A stretch of DNA of 64,000 nucleotides from Sphagnum compactum (taxonomy: Eukaryota; Bryophyta; Sphagnopsida; Sphagnales), in the NCBI GenBank assembly GCA_965153455.1, contig OZ234498.1, positions 14,694,001 through 14,758,000 on the forward strand. Reading direction: 5' to 3'. Both the position numbers and the translations under genes were made by a program. Below, in pieces: positions 38,156 through 50,152 of the stretch (its first letter is position 1; each line of letters begins with the position of its first letter). The notes under the pieces were generated by a model, which was given only the letters and a program-made list of their open reading frames with translations, ran no database searches and had not been told where the DNA came from.

Positions 38156-39160
38156 TGGCAAAACAGAGTTCCAGTACCAGCTGCAACTGCAAGCAGGAAC
38201 TTTTCAACATAACAAGTCAGTGGACAAGTCAGTGGGCAGATCAACACACATTTTACATCTCTCAAAAACCCATTAACACAAATCGGGTTAAACTATTGAA
38301 GTACTATCAATGCATTGAGTTTGCATGAGATTTCTGTGTCACCTACACTGCAAATTGCAAGTCTGTATAGGTGGTCATCTCTATTCGAATTATTCAAACC
38401 TCTATAGAGAACTTTGGTCCTCCATCCCTTCATACTCTTGCATCCCTTCATACATAAGTTGCAATGTCAAAGCTATCTGTTAGACACTAATTGGAACTGA
38501 CATGGCTCTCTGAAGCTACAGATTGGGGGGCTAGTTTCTAGCATGTTTCAATGACAACTCATGACAAATAACAATGAGGTGATAAAACTATCACACAACA
38601 GAATCTATTTACTCTGATTACCCTGCAAATTGGAACATGTTTGTTGTGACACCAAGAAAAAACACATACATCTAAACGCAATAGGATGAAAACCAAGACC
38701 AATAATTCAAACTGTTGTCAAAAAACTTTGTACCTTATAAATTTGATGTCATCTTACATGACATGAACTGAACAAATACTATGGTGGCATCACCATGTCA
38801 ATGCAATTAGTGAGCATTTCAGACCAGTACTAAGCACTTGTCTGTTTATTGCTCTTGCTACTGCAAGCTTAATTATCAAAACTGTAAGGAACTAGCTGAT
38901 TACAGGTAAGTGTAATCAGAATTGCCAATTTTGAAAGCAAGTGATCAATCTATGTTTCTGCAATTGGGGTAACATAGAGGTGTGCCCAGGTTGAGCAACA
39001 GCTTTGAACAGCTTTAATTTAATCACATACTATCATGAAATCATCTGTACAACAGTTTTTACTCCTCATTGATTGTAAAAGTGAGCACATCAGACATTGA
39101 GCTCCAGGGCTGAAGCACTAACCAAAGTTCCCAAGTCTCATATTCCCTTGTTGATACACC
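38156..39160. other. Spacer between convergent ALG5 and L2HGDH genes
   Basis: Holds the 3' ends of both genes; no further coding signal recognised. Confidence 0.5.
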
Positions 39161-42100
39161 TTACTTGCACAGCTTGGCACAGACTACCTTAGCAATCGCC
39201 AGGCAAGCTGTCAAACCTGGAGACTCAATCCCATACAACTGCACCAGGCCTGGAACTCCATGGCTATCTTCTCCCTTGACATTCCACAATTAAAAAACAC
39301 CACAAAGCACAATCAAAATGTCAACAACCTACAGGATTTTTGCTCCATACCTAGAAAATCCTGAACACCCCTGTGCATCAAGAACTAAAATATTTTGTAC
39401 TTTGATAGAGTACCTTTTTAAAACCCAGTAAGTCCTATGTGGGCAGGACATGCATGTGTACCTCGGAACATACTTTTCACTACTTTTGTACTGGGAAGTA
39501 AGAATGACCTGTATCAGAAAGTCAGCCGTCAGTTCACCAGAACCAGACAGTTTTGGACGAATTCCTGCATAATCAGGTTGCAACGCACTATCAGGCAATG
39601 ATGGATAATACTTGCGAATCTCAGAATAAAATTTATCCATTCTTCGAGGCTCCACTGTATAGTCAAACCTGCATATACAAGCAGATGTCATTCAATGAAA
39701 ATAATTTGTCAGCCCCCTCCCTCCCTCCATTCTCATAAACATACAAATCACTGCTTTTCCTTCCTTAATTTCTTAGATATGCTAAACCCACTGTACCAGA
39801 CACATTTTGGGCTAGTAACAACTGGCAAACATGCCTCAAAACAGTTATCTTCCTCTCCTTATCCCACTCTTCTACTGGTTCAATGGCCATAAAGCAACAG
39901 CAATCACAGTCCTATGAGTAGACTCTTTCTCTCTCTTCTACTTGCTTTGTACCAAATCCACACAGGGCCAGACACCACAGAGGCTCTTATCCTTCTCCTC
40001 TTGATCTAATACTCCACTTTCAGAGGCATAAAATCTTTGTGCAAATAGTGCTGATGTAGCCTTAATATGCTAATTTGATCCAGAGAAGGAAGACATATTA
40101 GAAACAAGTAGAGAGATCAGCTTACTGTGTCATGATGGTGACATTGTCCCCAAGGTTTGGGAGCCACTCCACATCAGGACCAAACTTGATCTGACCACTA
40201 AGATCCATAGTCACATGGCAGCCTAGCCCTCCATCCTCAGGGACTGGGTAAATCAAGTGTGAAAAAGGAGATTTCACTCCTGATAAGCTGAAGTAACAAC
40301 CCCGTGCATAGTGACTCTTAGGAATTGTGCTTGCAGACAAGCCCTTCAAACTTCTTGCAACTGACTGGGCATGAAGCCCTGTTGAATTTATGACCATATT
40401 TGCACACAATACCACTTGTGTGGTTTCTCCTGCACAAAGCATCCAATAGTCCAAATGTTCGGACTTCTGAATTTTGAATCAGGAAAAGGTCAACAGACAT
40501 ACAATTCAATTCACAAGACTGGTGATCATTTCCTTGAAGCATTAGAAAAGAGAAAATTGATACATATAATTCTAGCCTGAACTCTTCACTTCCAATTCTC
40601 TTGTGCTATGACTCTTACTAGCCTTCCACATACGAAAAAAAGAAACCAATTATCATGCACATAGAGCTTCAGGGGCTACTCTTTTTGCAACATTACAAGG
40701 GTGGACCTGTGCTTGAAACAAGTTTAGATAGCATGCAAAACAGCTTCTTGTATTTGGTACTTTAGGTTTGCATTGATAGGGGCAACAAACCAGCTGTAAG
40801 ATCTGCTGTACTGCCAGCATAAATCTCAATGTTCCGGTTGCCGATGGCACCACCAATCATTGAAGTATTAAAAGCAAAACTGGCTCCATGCTCTTCTGCA
40901 TCTGCCTGCCAAACCAGCAATTCCCTGTATCTGTCAATAAGCAAACTCGAAACAAAAGAAAGTGGATCCTACCCATTGTTCTTAGATTGCAAGCACCAGT
41001 AAATACTCTCACGAGTATTGAGAAATCTCCATACTGGCACATACAGCATACTCTGGTTGAGTACTTTTATCAAAATATCACATGAAAGACCCCTAGGACT
41101 TTGGTACTTAGCGTCTAAATCCAAGAAATTACAAGAGAGAAGTTTTATCAGCTCCCAATCTCAAAAGATTTAGAAGTTTGATCACATTCACTGCTCCTAT
41201 AGAGGCATTGAGAATCCAACTACTATTTCAAAGGGAACATGAATCTTTCAGATCTTTCACTCCCAAAGGTCATTAACTACAGGTAGTATAGCTTTGTAGA
41301 AAGAACCAAGCCACTTTGACACATCAGTGAGAGAAGTTGAAATGGCTGCACAGATAAAGCTTGGTTTAAGTGGGTTCTTATGGAACTTTGAAACAGCACG
41401 AAGAAAAGGAAGACATATGCCACACTTTTCAACACTAGAATAATGAGAATAATGAGCCTTATTAAAAGAACGACAAAGTTGTAGGATCTCTGACTCTGCT
41501 AGATTCGAAACCTCATGCTAGCTACTGGAGAATGAAGCTCAAAGAAAACTGACGAAATGTAGTGCTTCTTAGAGACAAAAAATTAAATTGTTACTATACA
41601 TATCCAAGCACCAAAAAAACCAAGAGGAGACTGAGAATATTTGAGAGAGGGAGAGAGAGAGGAAATTGGTAATCACCTGCAGAGCAAGCATAAAAGAATG
41701 ACTGTCCAATATCCCAGAGGAAGGAGACCACAAAGCTTTCACACACTGCAATTGAGGTTCCATCTCCTGAGCTTCAGATGCTTTTATTAGGCACAAATCT
41801 GTTACACCATTGTCTTTTCCAACTTTAGCCAGCTTTTCCAAGACAGGAACCTGCTGAGATTGAGTTGCCACAATCAACTTGCCAGCTCTCTTGTATGGAA
41901 CCCCATGTGCCTCACAGTAACTGTACATGGCTTGTCTCCCTTCAACACACAACTTTGCCTGCAAAAATCCATCACTGCATGTCAAGAACTATGTGCTCTG
42001 AAAAGATATTCAGATAAAGCATCTCATGCAACTCAGGTTCCATCACAAATTGACGTCAGCTACTCCCTTGTGTTCTGAAAAGGGTGTGTTACAGTAAGCA

Positions 42101-42568
42101 AGCAAGAACTTGCAGACAAAGAACGAACTGGCACCTGAATGGCTGCATCCCAACCTTAAGAGAACCTGGAGGGTAATAAATCCCAGCATGTATGACTTCA
42201 CTGTTGCGAGAGCTGATTCCAGTCCCAATGTCAGTGTCAGCTTCTATTACCCATACTTCTCTTCCGACCATTGCCAACTCTCTAGCAATAGCAAGCCCCA
42301 CAACTCCTGCACCTATAACCACACACTCCACTCTTTCCCTGCTCACTGTTGGAGCCTTAGTTGATTGAAATCTCATGAACCTCTGAACATCTGTTGTGCT
42401 GGATTGACTGAGCTTCTGAAGACACCCACACCCGACATGTGACAGTTCACCAAATTTGTAAATAGGAAGAGGATCAATAGCCCAGTTTGTGAAATCTCTT
42501 GGAAACTCCTCCACCACCACTACAGTGTTATCATGCCAAGAGAGAGATTTGTAGGTTTCAGTTTCCAT
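39161..42568 (-). CDS. L2HGDH: L-2-hydroxyglutarate dehydrogenase, FAD-dependent
   Basis: Oxidises L-2-hydroxyglutarate to 2-oxoglutarate; mitochondrial in plants and animals. Six minus-strand exons: 42568-42155, 41958-41677, 40905-40791, 40429-40126, 39668-39509 and 39274-39161, all in phase, about 462 aa. Residues 82-91 are the dinucleotide-binding [10 protein letters not shown] (GxGxxG). [20 protein letters not shown] follows. Then come [33 protein letters not shown], the [10 protein letters not shown] block, [57 protein letters not shown] and C-terminal [16 protein letters not shown]. The N-terminus is about 30 residues longer than usual and lacks an obvious presequence. M65 (42376) begins MRFQSTKAP, closer to known starts. 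The frame stays open upstream to a possible acceptor at about 42601, so a further 5' exon is possible. Confidence 0.92.
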
Positions 42569-44993
42569 GTCCCCAAGAGACTCAGGAATATCTTGTAACT
42601 GCAGTCATGATTTCACTCAAGGAAGCATGCATACACCACTACAACACCTGTTTGTTTGATCACCACCTATGTCAAGCAACAGATTGTTCCCTTTGGCCAT
42701 TTCTTCACAGCAACTCAGGGAAGAGTTTTCTCAAGACCATGATGGAAATTGATCAAAACTGTTTGATACTAGGACAATCAAAGAGAGAGATGTATGGTTC
42801 CAGAACTACAAGATTGCTGCCCAGAATATAACAGTTTCATGACCAAAATATATTCAATGTGCTGGAACAACTCCCAGACATTGAAAACAACATAGGAGCT
42901 ACTGCACATTTTTTTGTCACAAGCTGAGAATCATGAAGCAATTGCAAGCAGAGTAGAGGTGCTTGAGAGATTCAAACTTCTAAGCAATACATTGATGGCA
43001 TTGTGAACACAGCAGTACTGTCACCACCATGTCATGGTATTTTTTTGTTTTCCTGACCTGCTTTTTGTTGCAACACGCTTCATCTCTCACAGCTTGTTGT
43101 AGCAAAGAAGTCCGACTTCCAAAAGCCGGCGCACGCATTCGGAACGATTCTGGCTTGCTCGCAGTCATCAAGTGGGAGCAACTCGCTAAGCTTGTGGTAC
43201 TCGTGTTAGGGACGGTCCCATATGGTGAAGGTCGAGAACTAGTGCACATGCTGGGCCGTGAACTCTGCATTGTTTTGTTAGTGGTCGAGCCTGCTGATGC
43301 TCCTTGTACTGCGATTCCACGTAATCGCCGCACCTTCAAGAAGTCCCATGAAGACCTCCTCCCCTTGCTCATCAACCCACGAAATCCCATCGCGATCTTC
43401 CGACCTTCAAACTTCAAGACTAGAGCGCCGCACACAGTGTATAGCAGCAAAAACAGCGCCACGTTCAGAAGACGCGTACCTATCTGCTCGTAAATTTGGG
43501 AGTTTTATGGTGCCTCCTACATTTGAGAGTTTCTTCTGTGATGCTCTTCGTCTGTCGTCATCGTGCAGACTGGAATCTCTCTTCTGCTGTCTTCCACCAT
43601 CGTCAAGATCTTCTTACCCGGAGTGGCTCCTTCCTTCGACATCAACCTCTATATGGAACCGTCTTCCGGTCGTCGTTTTCATCCGCTGAAGGCGACCAAG
43701 TGCGAGAAGAAAAGAAATAGGGGCTTTGCCGATCACTTTCTTCCTCTGTCGCGCTTTCTTGATTAGTTTTCAATGCCGATGATGAAGATGGCGGAATCAT
43801 CAGTCGGAAGACCCTTGGAGATGATGTCAAAGCATTTGCTTTTGTGCTTCTGTCGCTTATTCTGGGACCTGTCAAAGCATTGTCCCTTCTTCTTCTTCTT
43901 CTTCTTCTTCTTCGTGGCACCATTCTCGCGTTGGCTCAAGGGTCTTAGTCGAGACCTTGATAGAAAGATGCGAAAGGAAGAGCTGGAAGATGCTAGGGTT
44001 TTGTCTAGGATCTGAGCGTGTAACATGATAGTCACAGCGCTGAAATTGGTCAACAGAGTGTGAATGGAGAGGGAGATGTGAGAGTTTTGAAATGATCCAT
44101 ACGACGACCAAGCAAGTGAAGCATGAGAGGAGGAGGGACTTTTTGGAGAGAGATACAGAGTCTCTGTGTGTGTGCATCTGAAGATGAAGCTGACTTGAGG
44201 TATGCGCAGGCGGTGGAATTTGTGCGATAGAAAGTGCAGAGTCTTGGAATTTTGTACGTGTGCTCAGCAGCAGCAAAGCACTTATCAGGAACTGTGCAGA
44301 ATTTGGACAGGTAACAAGGATGTTTGACAGAAATTATTGATCCATCGAACCCAGCTCTTTGCCCTCAGCAGTTCATGTCAATTTTCTTCTCGCATGTATG
44401 TCTGTATATGACATTGCTTCTTGCATCCACAGTTTCTCTCCAGCCCCAGATCAATCCCTGTTTCCCTTGTTCAATTCAGAAATTCAGCTTTCTCTGCACT
44501 TCAAGAAAGGACTGCTTGTCTTGATGCATTCCTCACAGTTTGGAAGTATGTACACATGCTATCTTAGATTCAAAGGCACTATTTTAGAGGGTTTCAAGTG
44601 ATTCTGAACTCTGGCTATTCTGATTAGAGTTGCAAGCAATAGTCTTTGCAATTGGCTCAAGAGTGGGGATTGCTAGTTTTCACATTTTTCTTTTTCCTAC
44701 ACCAGTAAATAACACACATCTACAGTCAGCATATCCTCACAAGATACTCTTCTATGTCTTTTGTGTGCCTTGATTTTCTTGAACTTAGATCTTGTTTTCA
44801 ATTGCCTTGTGAACAGACCAAATAATTGATGGAGACATCTAGCATGGATGTGCTAAAGGGGGCTGGTGTGGAACAATGCAGACATGTTGTCAATCTACTT
44901 CCTGAAGGTAAATCATTGAGACCATATCATTTTCTCTATAGAAAATAAAATTTTGATCATCTCACATTATGTAGAAACATAACTGAAGACATT
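42569..44993. other. Upstream region of L2HGDH; GC-richer patch with overlapping open frames
   Basis: Around 43030-43700 the DNA is GC-richer and open on both strands: plus 43029-43493 starts with a hydrophobic, signal-like MSWYFFVFLTCFLL; the minus frame 43480-43063 has a membrane-like LLNVALFLLLYTVCGALVL. The minus frame ends at a plausible donor (AAGCAG/GTCAGG, near 43062) that could splice in phase to the acceptor at about 42601 before L2HGDH exon 1. I cannot decide which strand, if either, is translated. A (TTC)n microsatellite lies at about 43885-43915. The rest is unremarkable. Confidence 0.35.
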
Positions 44994-45349
44994 AGTGGGT
45001 GTCAAACCTATTCTTATGTCTTTGAAATCATCACTTATTATGATAAACGCTAATTTGAAAGGAACCAATGAGCAAGATCATCCTCCATTTAACTTTGCTG
45101 CCCTTTCTACACATCAACTGCTTATCTTATTGCTTATGTCAAAAAAAAAGAGATAAGTGTAAGAAGACCCTCCAAGAGACTAATGCAAATCTAAAACACG
45201 ACCTCACTGAAGTCTTTTTTTGGATCAGCACTAATCTCATCAGCAAATGTTCTAGGCCAACCATGTGTACACCTAGCAATCAGTGCTTATTTCCACTTAT
45301 GCCATTAGTGCTAATCTCTGTTGAGATAAGCACAGGTTTGACACCCACT
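44994..45349. mobile_element. 356-bp MITE with 26-bp terminal inverted repeats and ATT flanks
   Basis: The left end AGTGGGTGTCAAACCTATTC and the inverted right end AGTGGGTGTCAAACCTGTGC start a 26-bp inverted repeat with 3 mismatches, including 16 perfect terminal bases. Both sides are flanked by ATT (44991-44993 and 45350-45352). No coding capacity. Superfamily uncertain; a 3-bp duplication suits PIF/Harbinger or CACTA-type mobilisation, but the terminus is not CACTA. Confidence 0.8.
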
Positions 45350-45352
45350 ATT

Positions 45353-48300
45353 ACTAAAAATTGACAATGTTTTTCAATATGATAGATATATATTATAGTG
45401 ATAAATTAAAACAACAGAAGATACTAAGTCAATGGAGACACAGAGCATTATATAACTCTAGTATTTTAGGGTGTTATACATCTCATATTAACCATTGAAT
45501 GATTAGAACTTTGGACTTTGAGATGATAATTGTGAAAAGTTGCTGTTGTAAGTTTCACTAATCATCGACACCTCATGCTTTTGCAACATTGTTTTATGAA
45601 ATGATACCTGGAGTTGTTGTTACTCTCTGAGCTCCCAGTTGGATATTTGGTATTCTGGCTGTTGAGTGCTAGACAATATCATGACTCAGTCTTCCCCTTG
45701 CTTCTGGAAATGCAACAGAAACTCAGGATGTAAGAACTTTTCTGATGGTTTGCCCAGATTTGGGCAAGCTATTATATATCCTTATCTACACCACTGTCAG
45801 GAGCTGATGAAGTCACGGGTAGTCATGGCAGCTCATCACTGCTATTTGCAATGAAGGTGATGGTCTGACACTTTATGAGTGACTCTCTTAAGGTTATGAC
45901 TGCACTGATTGTTGTGGTACTTGATTTGTGGTTGTGGAGATGTCTCTGCAGTTTCATAGATATGGTATATTGGCATGTAGTTAGTTGCAGTGATTGTATG
46001 TCTCTTTCTCTTTACTTGATCCAAAGAAATGCCTCAATGTAAGGCACATGCTTTGTGTTCTGGCTAAAGAAACAAATTGCCAGATTACCTACATTACTTC
46101 GCTTGACGAAGGAAATGAGCATTGTGGGATTGCTGTGCAGATTCTATTATACTGCAATTTTCCAGCTTTATTGCTTGCCCAAACATACTACATGTCTGCA
46201 AAAGCTCTATTGGGCACCTTTCCACTGGATTGAAGAGTCAGCCACAGGTTTATGCCTATTTCCTCGTACAACACAATACTCTCTGCAATCAATTTCAATG
46301 TCACTATTGTGTAGGTTCACCTCTTTAAAGCATGTGTATGGTAATCCCACACCTCACAAGTCATCATCCCTTCATGCAGATAGGGCAGACTGTGTGTTCA
46401 GTAAGTTTACAGCCTTAACATCTGGCAACACCTTCGTACAACTCCATGGTCATGGTCTTAATCCAGCTGTTCTCTATCCAGCTGGGGATATTTTACCAAT
46501 TCTAGTCTCCTACAGAACCATTCTCCCCAAACATTGAGGTCATATCCACAGTTGAACTTCCTTTTAGTGGGTAAGCTGCTTCTGCATTTGCACCATGATT
46601 GTCTACTTTTTGCATTGTTCATGACTTCCAGAACATATCACATTGCATCAGTTCATACGGCATGCCTAATGGACTAGTTAGATAGTATCAATCTGAACTC
46701 AGGATTGTGCTTACTGTCATTTGAATCCCAGGTGCATTTTTCTGTCCATTTACTGATTTGAGAAGAATATAGGCCTAGTGATTCTGCTTTCTCATCTCTC
46801 TTGAGAAATCAAGAGAATGCATCACAGGAGACAAGCATACCTGGGCAGAATGTTAGGTTGGTGGCTGCAGAGAAGTGTGTCATGGCATGTAATAGCAGGC
46901 AACCTAAGCATGCTGTCACTTGATTTCTGCATCAACCAATGGCAGAAAGCTTTGCATCTGCTATGATAATGTTGTTGCAGGATCCTCACAAGGCATGAAT
47001 GATGGAGAAGATTGCCAGACGGCATGTACACGAAATTTCTCTTGGAAAGTTTTGGGTGCCTGGCTAAACACTATTATTCATGAACTTTTTGGGATCCACT
47101 GAAGGTTTGTGAAATGGAGAGTTTGCTTAGTCACAGATTTTTCTGGTAAAGAGGGTATGTAGTAGGACTATGAACTATAACAGTAGCATCTTTTATTCAC
47201 AAAGTTCTGAGCACACACATCCATATTTCATTGGATTTCATGCTTCTATGTACCTCACAATGGCTTCTGTAGATCCACCATCTCTGTGGGAGTCTTTTAA
47301 CAGGAGTGTGTAAAGAGCTATCCTGTGCTATTTTGCATCATTCTCAGTCCATCAGTTTCTCCTTCCATGTGTGTAGGTTTGATTTTGCAAAAAGGGATAG
47401 GTGAAGAGTTATTCAGATTTGGAACACCACTTTCTGTGTTGATGTATTTGCAATACTGAGATTGCTCTCTGCATCTGTATGTGTTGCACTGGCACATCCG
47501 TATTCATTGTCATTGTCCACATTGATGGTAATCTATGATTAGCTGCAACATCAAAAATGTTTCCTCTTCTCATTTGCATCACTGAGAATTTTACAGCATG
47601 AACCAGCGAGCCTTCATGTTTGAACTCATAAATCTTCAAATTTCTAAACTGATGTGTAAAGAAAGAGATGGACTGAACATGCAACTGTGGATGTGACCTC
47701 AATGTTTGGAGAGAATTAGTTTGACGACTACTAAAATCAGTTGTCAATTAGGGTTATATGTAACTTTCAATTTTCTTCATTTGTCTTCCTTTGATTGATA
47801 TGGATATCTTGGTTTTCAAAACAGCCACCCATCATGCATGAAATATCATGGGCTCTAAAGGCGCCCTCCAACTACACTAGAAATATCCTGCAAGGCCTTT
47901 ACATAAATGAGTTGACTTGTCCCATACACCTGATGCAATTGGAAGGTTGCAATTGATGCAACTCTCAACTTTCACTAATCATAATTCTTTTTATTGAAAA
48001 TGAATAATACAATTAAATTTATAGAATGTGTCTTTGGAATTGAATTACATACCTTTCATAAAAACTCATTTGCAATATGTCATACTACATTAAAGTCATC
48101 AAGTGCTATGTAACCCACACTATACCTCTAATATGTTAATAATTCCTATCCTCAAACTAATGTATTTTTTCTAATTTTGAGTTGCGAAACTCATAAACAT
48201 GATGGCACAAAAGATTTCCTTGAAAATAGACACAATATCTTAAACACATGCTTCATCTAATTCAAAATTGTATAATTCACAAGCCTTTAGCCAGTAAAGA

Positions 48301-49046
48301 TCTTCTCAACATGTCTTATATGCATTCCTGTTGGACAAGACTTATTGGTTAACACACCTTCTAATTCTAACAATACGCACCATATAGAGAGGGAATCACT
48401 TTAACAATGAAGGATGATGATGCTTAGCCTCTGAACATTTTTGCTCGAAATGGAGGTAGGCAATCTTCTTTCACCATTGTTCCTACAAAAAGTCCTCAAA
48501 CTCAAAAAACACAAAATTTTCTTCATTGGCAAACAGTAGACAGGCTGACAATACAGAGCAGCAGAATTTTAGGTGGAAATGATCCCAAATGAGCAAAACA
48601 CTTCAAATAAACCAACAGAACTCCTGTTCCTCAAGCCTTCATTCCAAACCCTTTAGCGAAACAACAAGAGATCCAGCAACAGTTGAGCATTAAATTACAA
48701 ATAATCTTTGGATTCATTTATGCCAACAAGGGTCCAGAGATAAGACAAATTACACCCAATATTCATGCCACCCAGCTTTCCAGCATGGTTAGAATCAAAT
48801 TCTGATACCAGCTTCAGTCATACACATGACTTCAAATAATCCAATGTTCCAAGAATGTATTCTAAACCACAAATACATGCTGAACATGCAGCATACTGGA
48901 CCAATTCCACAGAAACACGAAATAGAAACTATAATCCTCCCTCAATCCCACTTTCCTACAAGTCAGAGTATCTCTATACTAAACAAACCTCACTTGTTTT
49001 GTTTCAGATCTATGGAGACGGGAGGATCCATGTGAATAAAATTGCC
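45353..49046. other. Gene-poor spacer
   Basis: About 3.7 kb with composition closer to that of introns and genic flanks than to the A/T-rich deserts, yet I find no exon of a recognisable family on either strand. It could hold an unrecognised non-coding transcript or 3' sequence of the TLC gene. Confidence 0.4.
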
Positions 49047-49823
49047 TCAATCAGTTTTTAGCTGTTCAGGAGTTCCAGTGACAGAACTCCTCTTAGTACC
49101 TTTCTTGCTATAGAATTTGAGCAATCCCACCCATAGTTTGTAAACCCACACCACACTCCCAAAGATTCCAAATGCTACCTTGAACATCCAACAGTATGCC
49201 AGCCATCGGGGTACAACCGCATCTGCCTGACCAGTCAGATAAAATGCCCCAAGTTTCCAAATCAAGTAGGGTCCAAAGATTCCTCTAACAACAGTGAAAT
49301 ATAAGGTGAAAAACGGTGAAAGATTTGTGTATATCTTCTTTGCTGTCGGTGATTCCTCCCGGGCCATTCGAGCCAGAGTCCAGATATTCTGCACTGGGCT
49401 TGTCAATTCCCCTGCAGCTATTAGATACATGACTGAAAAAGCTCCATGGTGGGTGAAATAGTGGCATGAAAACATGTAGGTCAATGTGGCAAAGTGATGC
49501 ACAATGAAGAGGTAGTCATCAGAGGCAGTAACAAAGTAGTAGATCAAATCCACAATGAAATAAGCCATCGAGTACTCCATGATACCATTTTGGAAGTGAG
49601 TATTCGGAGCATCCAGTTGGCGGTCATTTCCCCAAAAGATGTCATAGCATGCAAGAACTGCCACTACTGATCCATGGACCATTGATATTCCACAGCTAGC
49701 TGCATCATAGCACGCCCGCCCTTTCCAAACTTTGTTGAACACATTGAAGTAACCATAAAGATACACCACTGCAAATAGTAAAATTGAACTGAACAGAATC
49801 CAGTTCTCTGCCAGAAACCCCAT
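49047..49823 (-). CDS. TLC (TRAM-LAG1-CLN8) domain membrane protein
   Basis: A single uninterrupted 258-aa reading frame. Hydrophobic segments begin at about residues 8, 45, 85, 108, 128, 170 and 205, as in TLC-domain proteins. The paired histidines in DYLFIVHHFATLTYMFSCHY (H109/H110), followed by FTHHGAFSVMYLIAAGELTSP and NIWTLAR, match the conserved core of TMEM56/TLCD4-like plant proteins rather than ceramide synthases, which carry a Lag1p motif not seen here. The likely site is ER or another endomembrane; the function (lipid sensing or handling) is inferred from the family only. The C-terminal tail is short and Lys/Ser-rich. The 5' end, including the ATG context, is duplicated upstream (49985-50152). 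Confidence 0.88.
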   Translation of the reverse strand: MGFLAENWILFSSILLFAVVYLYGYFNVFNKVWKGRACYDAASCGISMVHGSVVAVLACYDIFWGNDRQLDAPNTHFQNGIMEYSMAYFIVDLIYYFVTASDDYLFIVHHFATLTYMFSCHYFTHHGAFSVMYLIAAGELTSPVQNIWTLARMAREESPTAKKIYTNLSPFFTLYFTVVRGIFGPYLIWKLGAFYLTGQADAVVPRWLAYCWMFKVAFGIFGSVVWVYKLWVGLLKFYSKKGTKRSSVTGTPEQLKTD

Positions 49824-50152
49824 TCAAAACCAAACCTTCTTCAGCTGTTCGGAATAGCACCACCAGTTTGTACTCTCCTCTCTGAATTGCTGAGGACTAT
49901 TCTTCAACAAAAGACATGGTATCCAAAAATGCTAGGTGGGACTTTCAGGGTTACAGGAAAAATGACTCTTTGATGATCCTTGTTGGCAGAAACCCCATTC
50001 AAAACCAAATCTTCTTCAGCTGTTCAGAATAGCACCAGTTTGTACTCTCCTTGTTGAATTGCTGACGAAAAGATATGGTATTCACAAATGCTTCGTGGAA
50101 CTTTTAGGGTTACAGGAAAAATTGCTCTTTGATGATCCTTGTTGGCAGAATC
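49810..50152. repeat. ~175-bp tandem duplication covering the TLC start codon and leader
   Basis: Copy A (49810-49984) and copy B (49985-50152) share GCAGAAACCCCATTCAAAAC-type starts, CTTCTTCAGCTGTTC, TAGCACCA...GTTTGTACTCTCC, AGGGTTACAGGAAAAAT and CTTTGATGATCCTTGTTGGC. Several substitutions and a few small indels separate the copies. The coding-strand ATG of copy A (49823) has a counterpart at 49998 in copy B. Confidence 0.9.
49951..49998 (-). promoter_or_regulatory. Candidate upstream ORF created by the leader duplication
   Basis: The duplicated ATG at 49998 starts MGFLPTRIIKESFFL and stops at 49951, 128 bp before the main ATG. Its first four residues equal those of the TLC protein (MGFL). 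If the transcript starts upstream of 50000, this uORF could reduce translation of the main frame; the transcription start is not known. Confidence 0.45.

Noticed and set aside
43029-43493. 154-aa plus-strand open frame starting with a signal-peptide-like sequence
   Set aside because: Overlaps an equally open minus-strand frame; GC-rich DNA opens both strands and neither shows a conserved domain.
43773-44015. 80-aa frame with a poly-Phe run
   Set aside because: The run is a (TTC)n microsatellite; no supporting domain.
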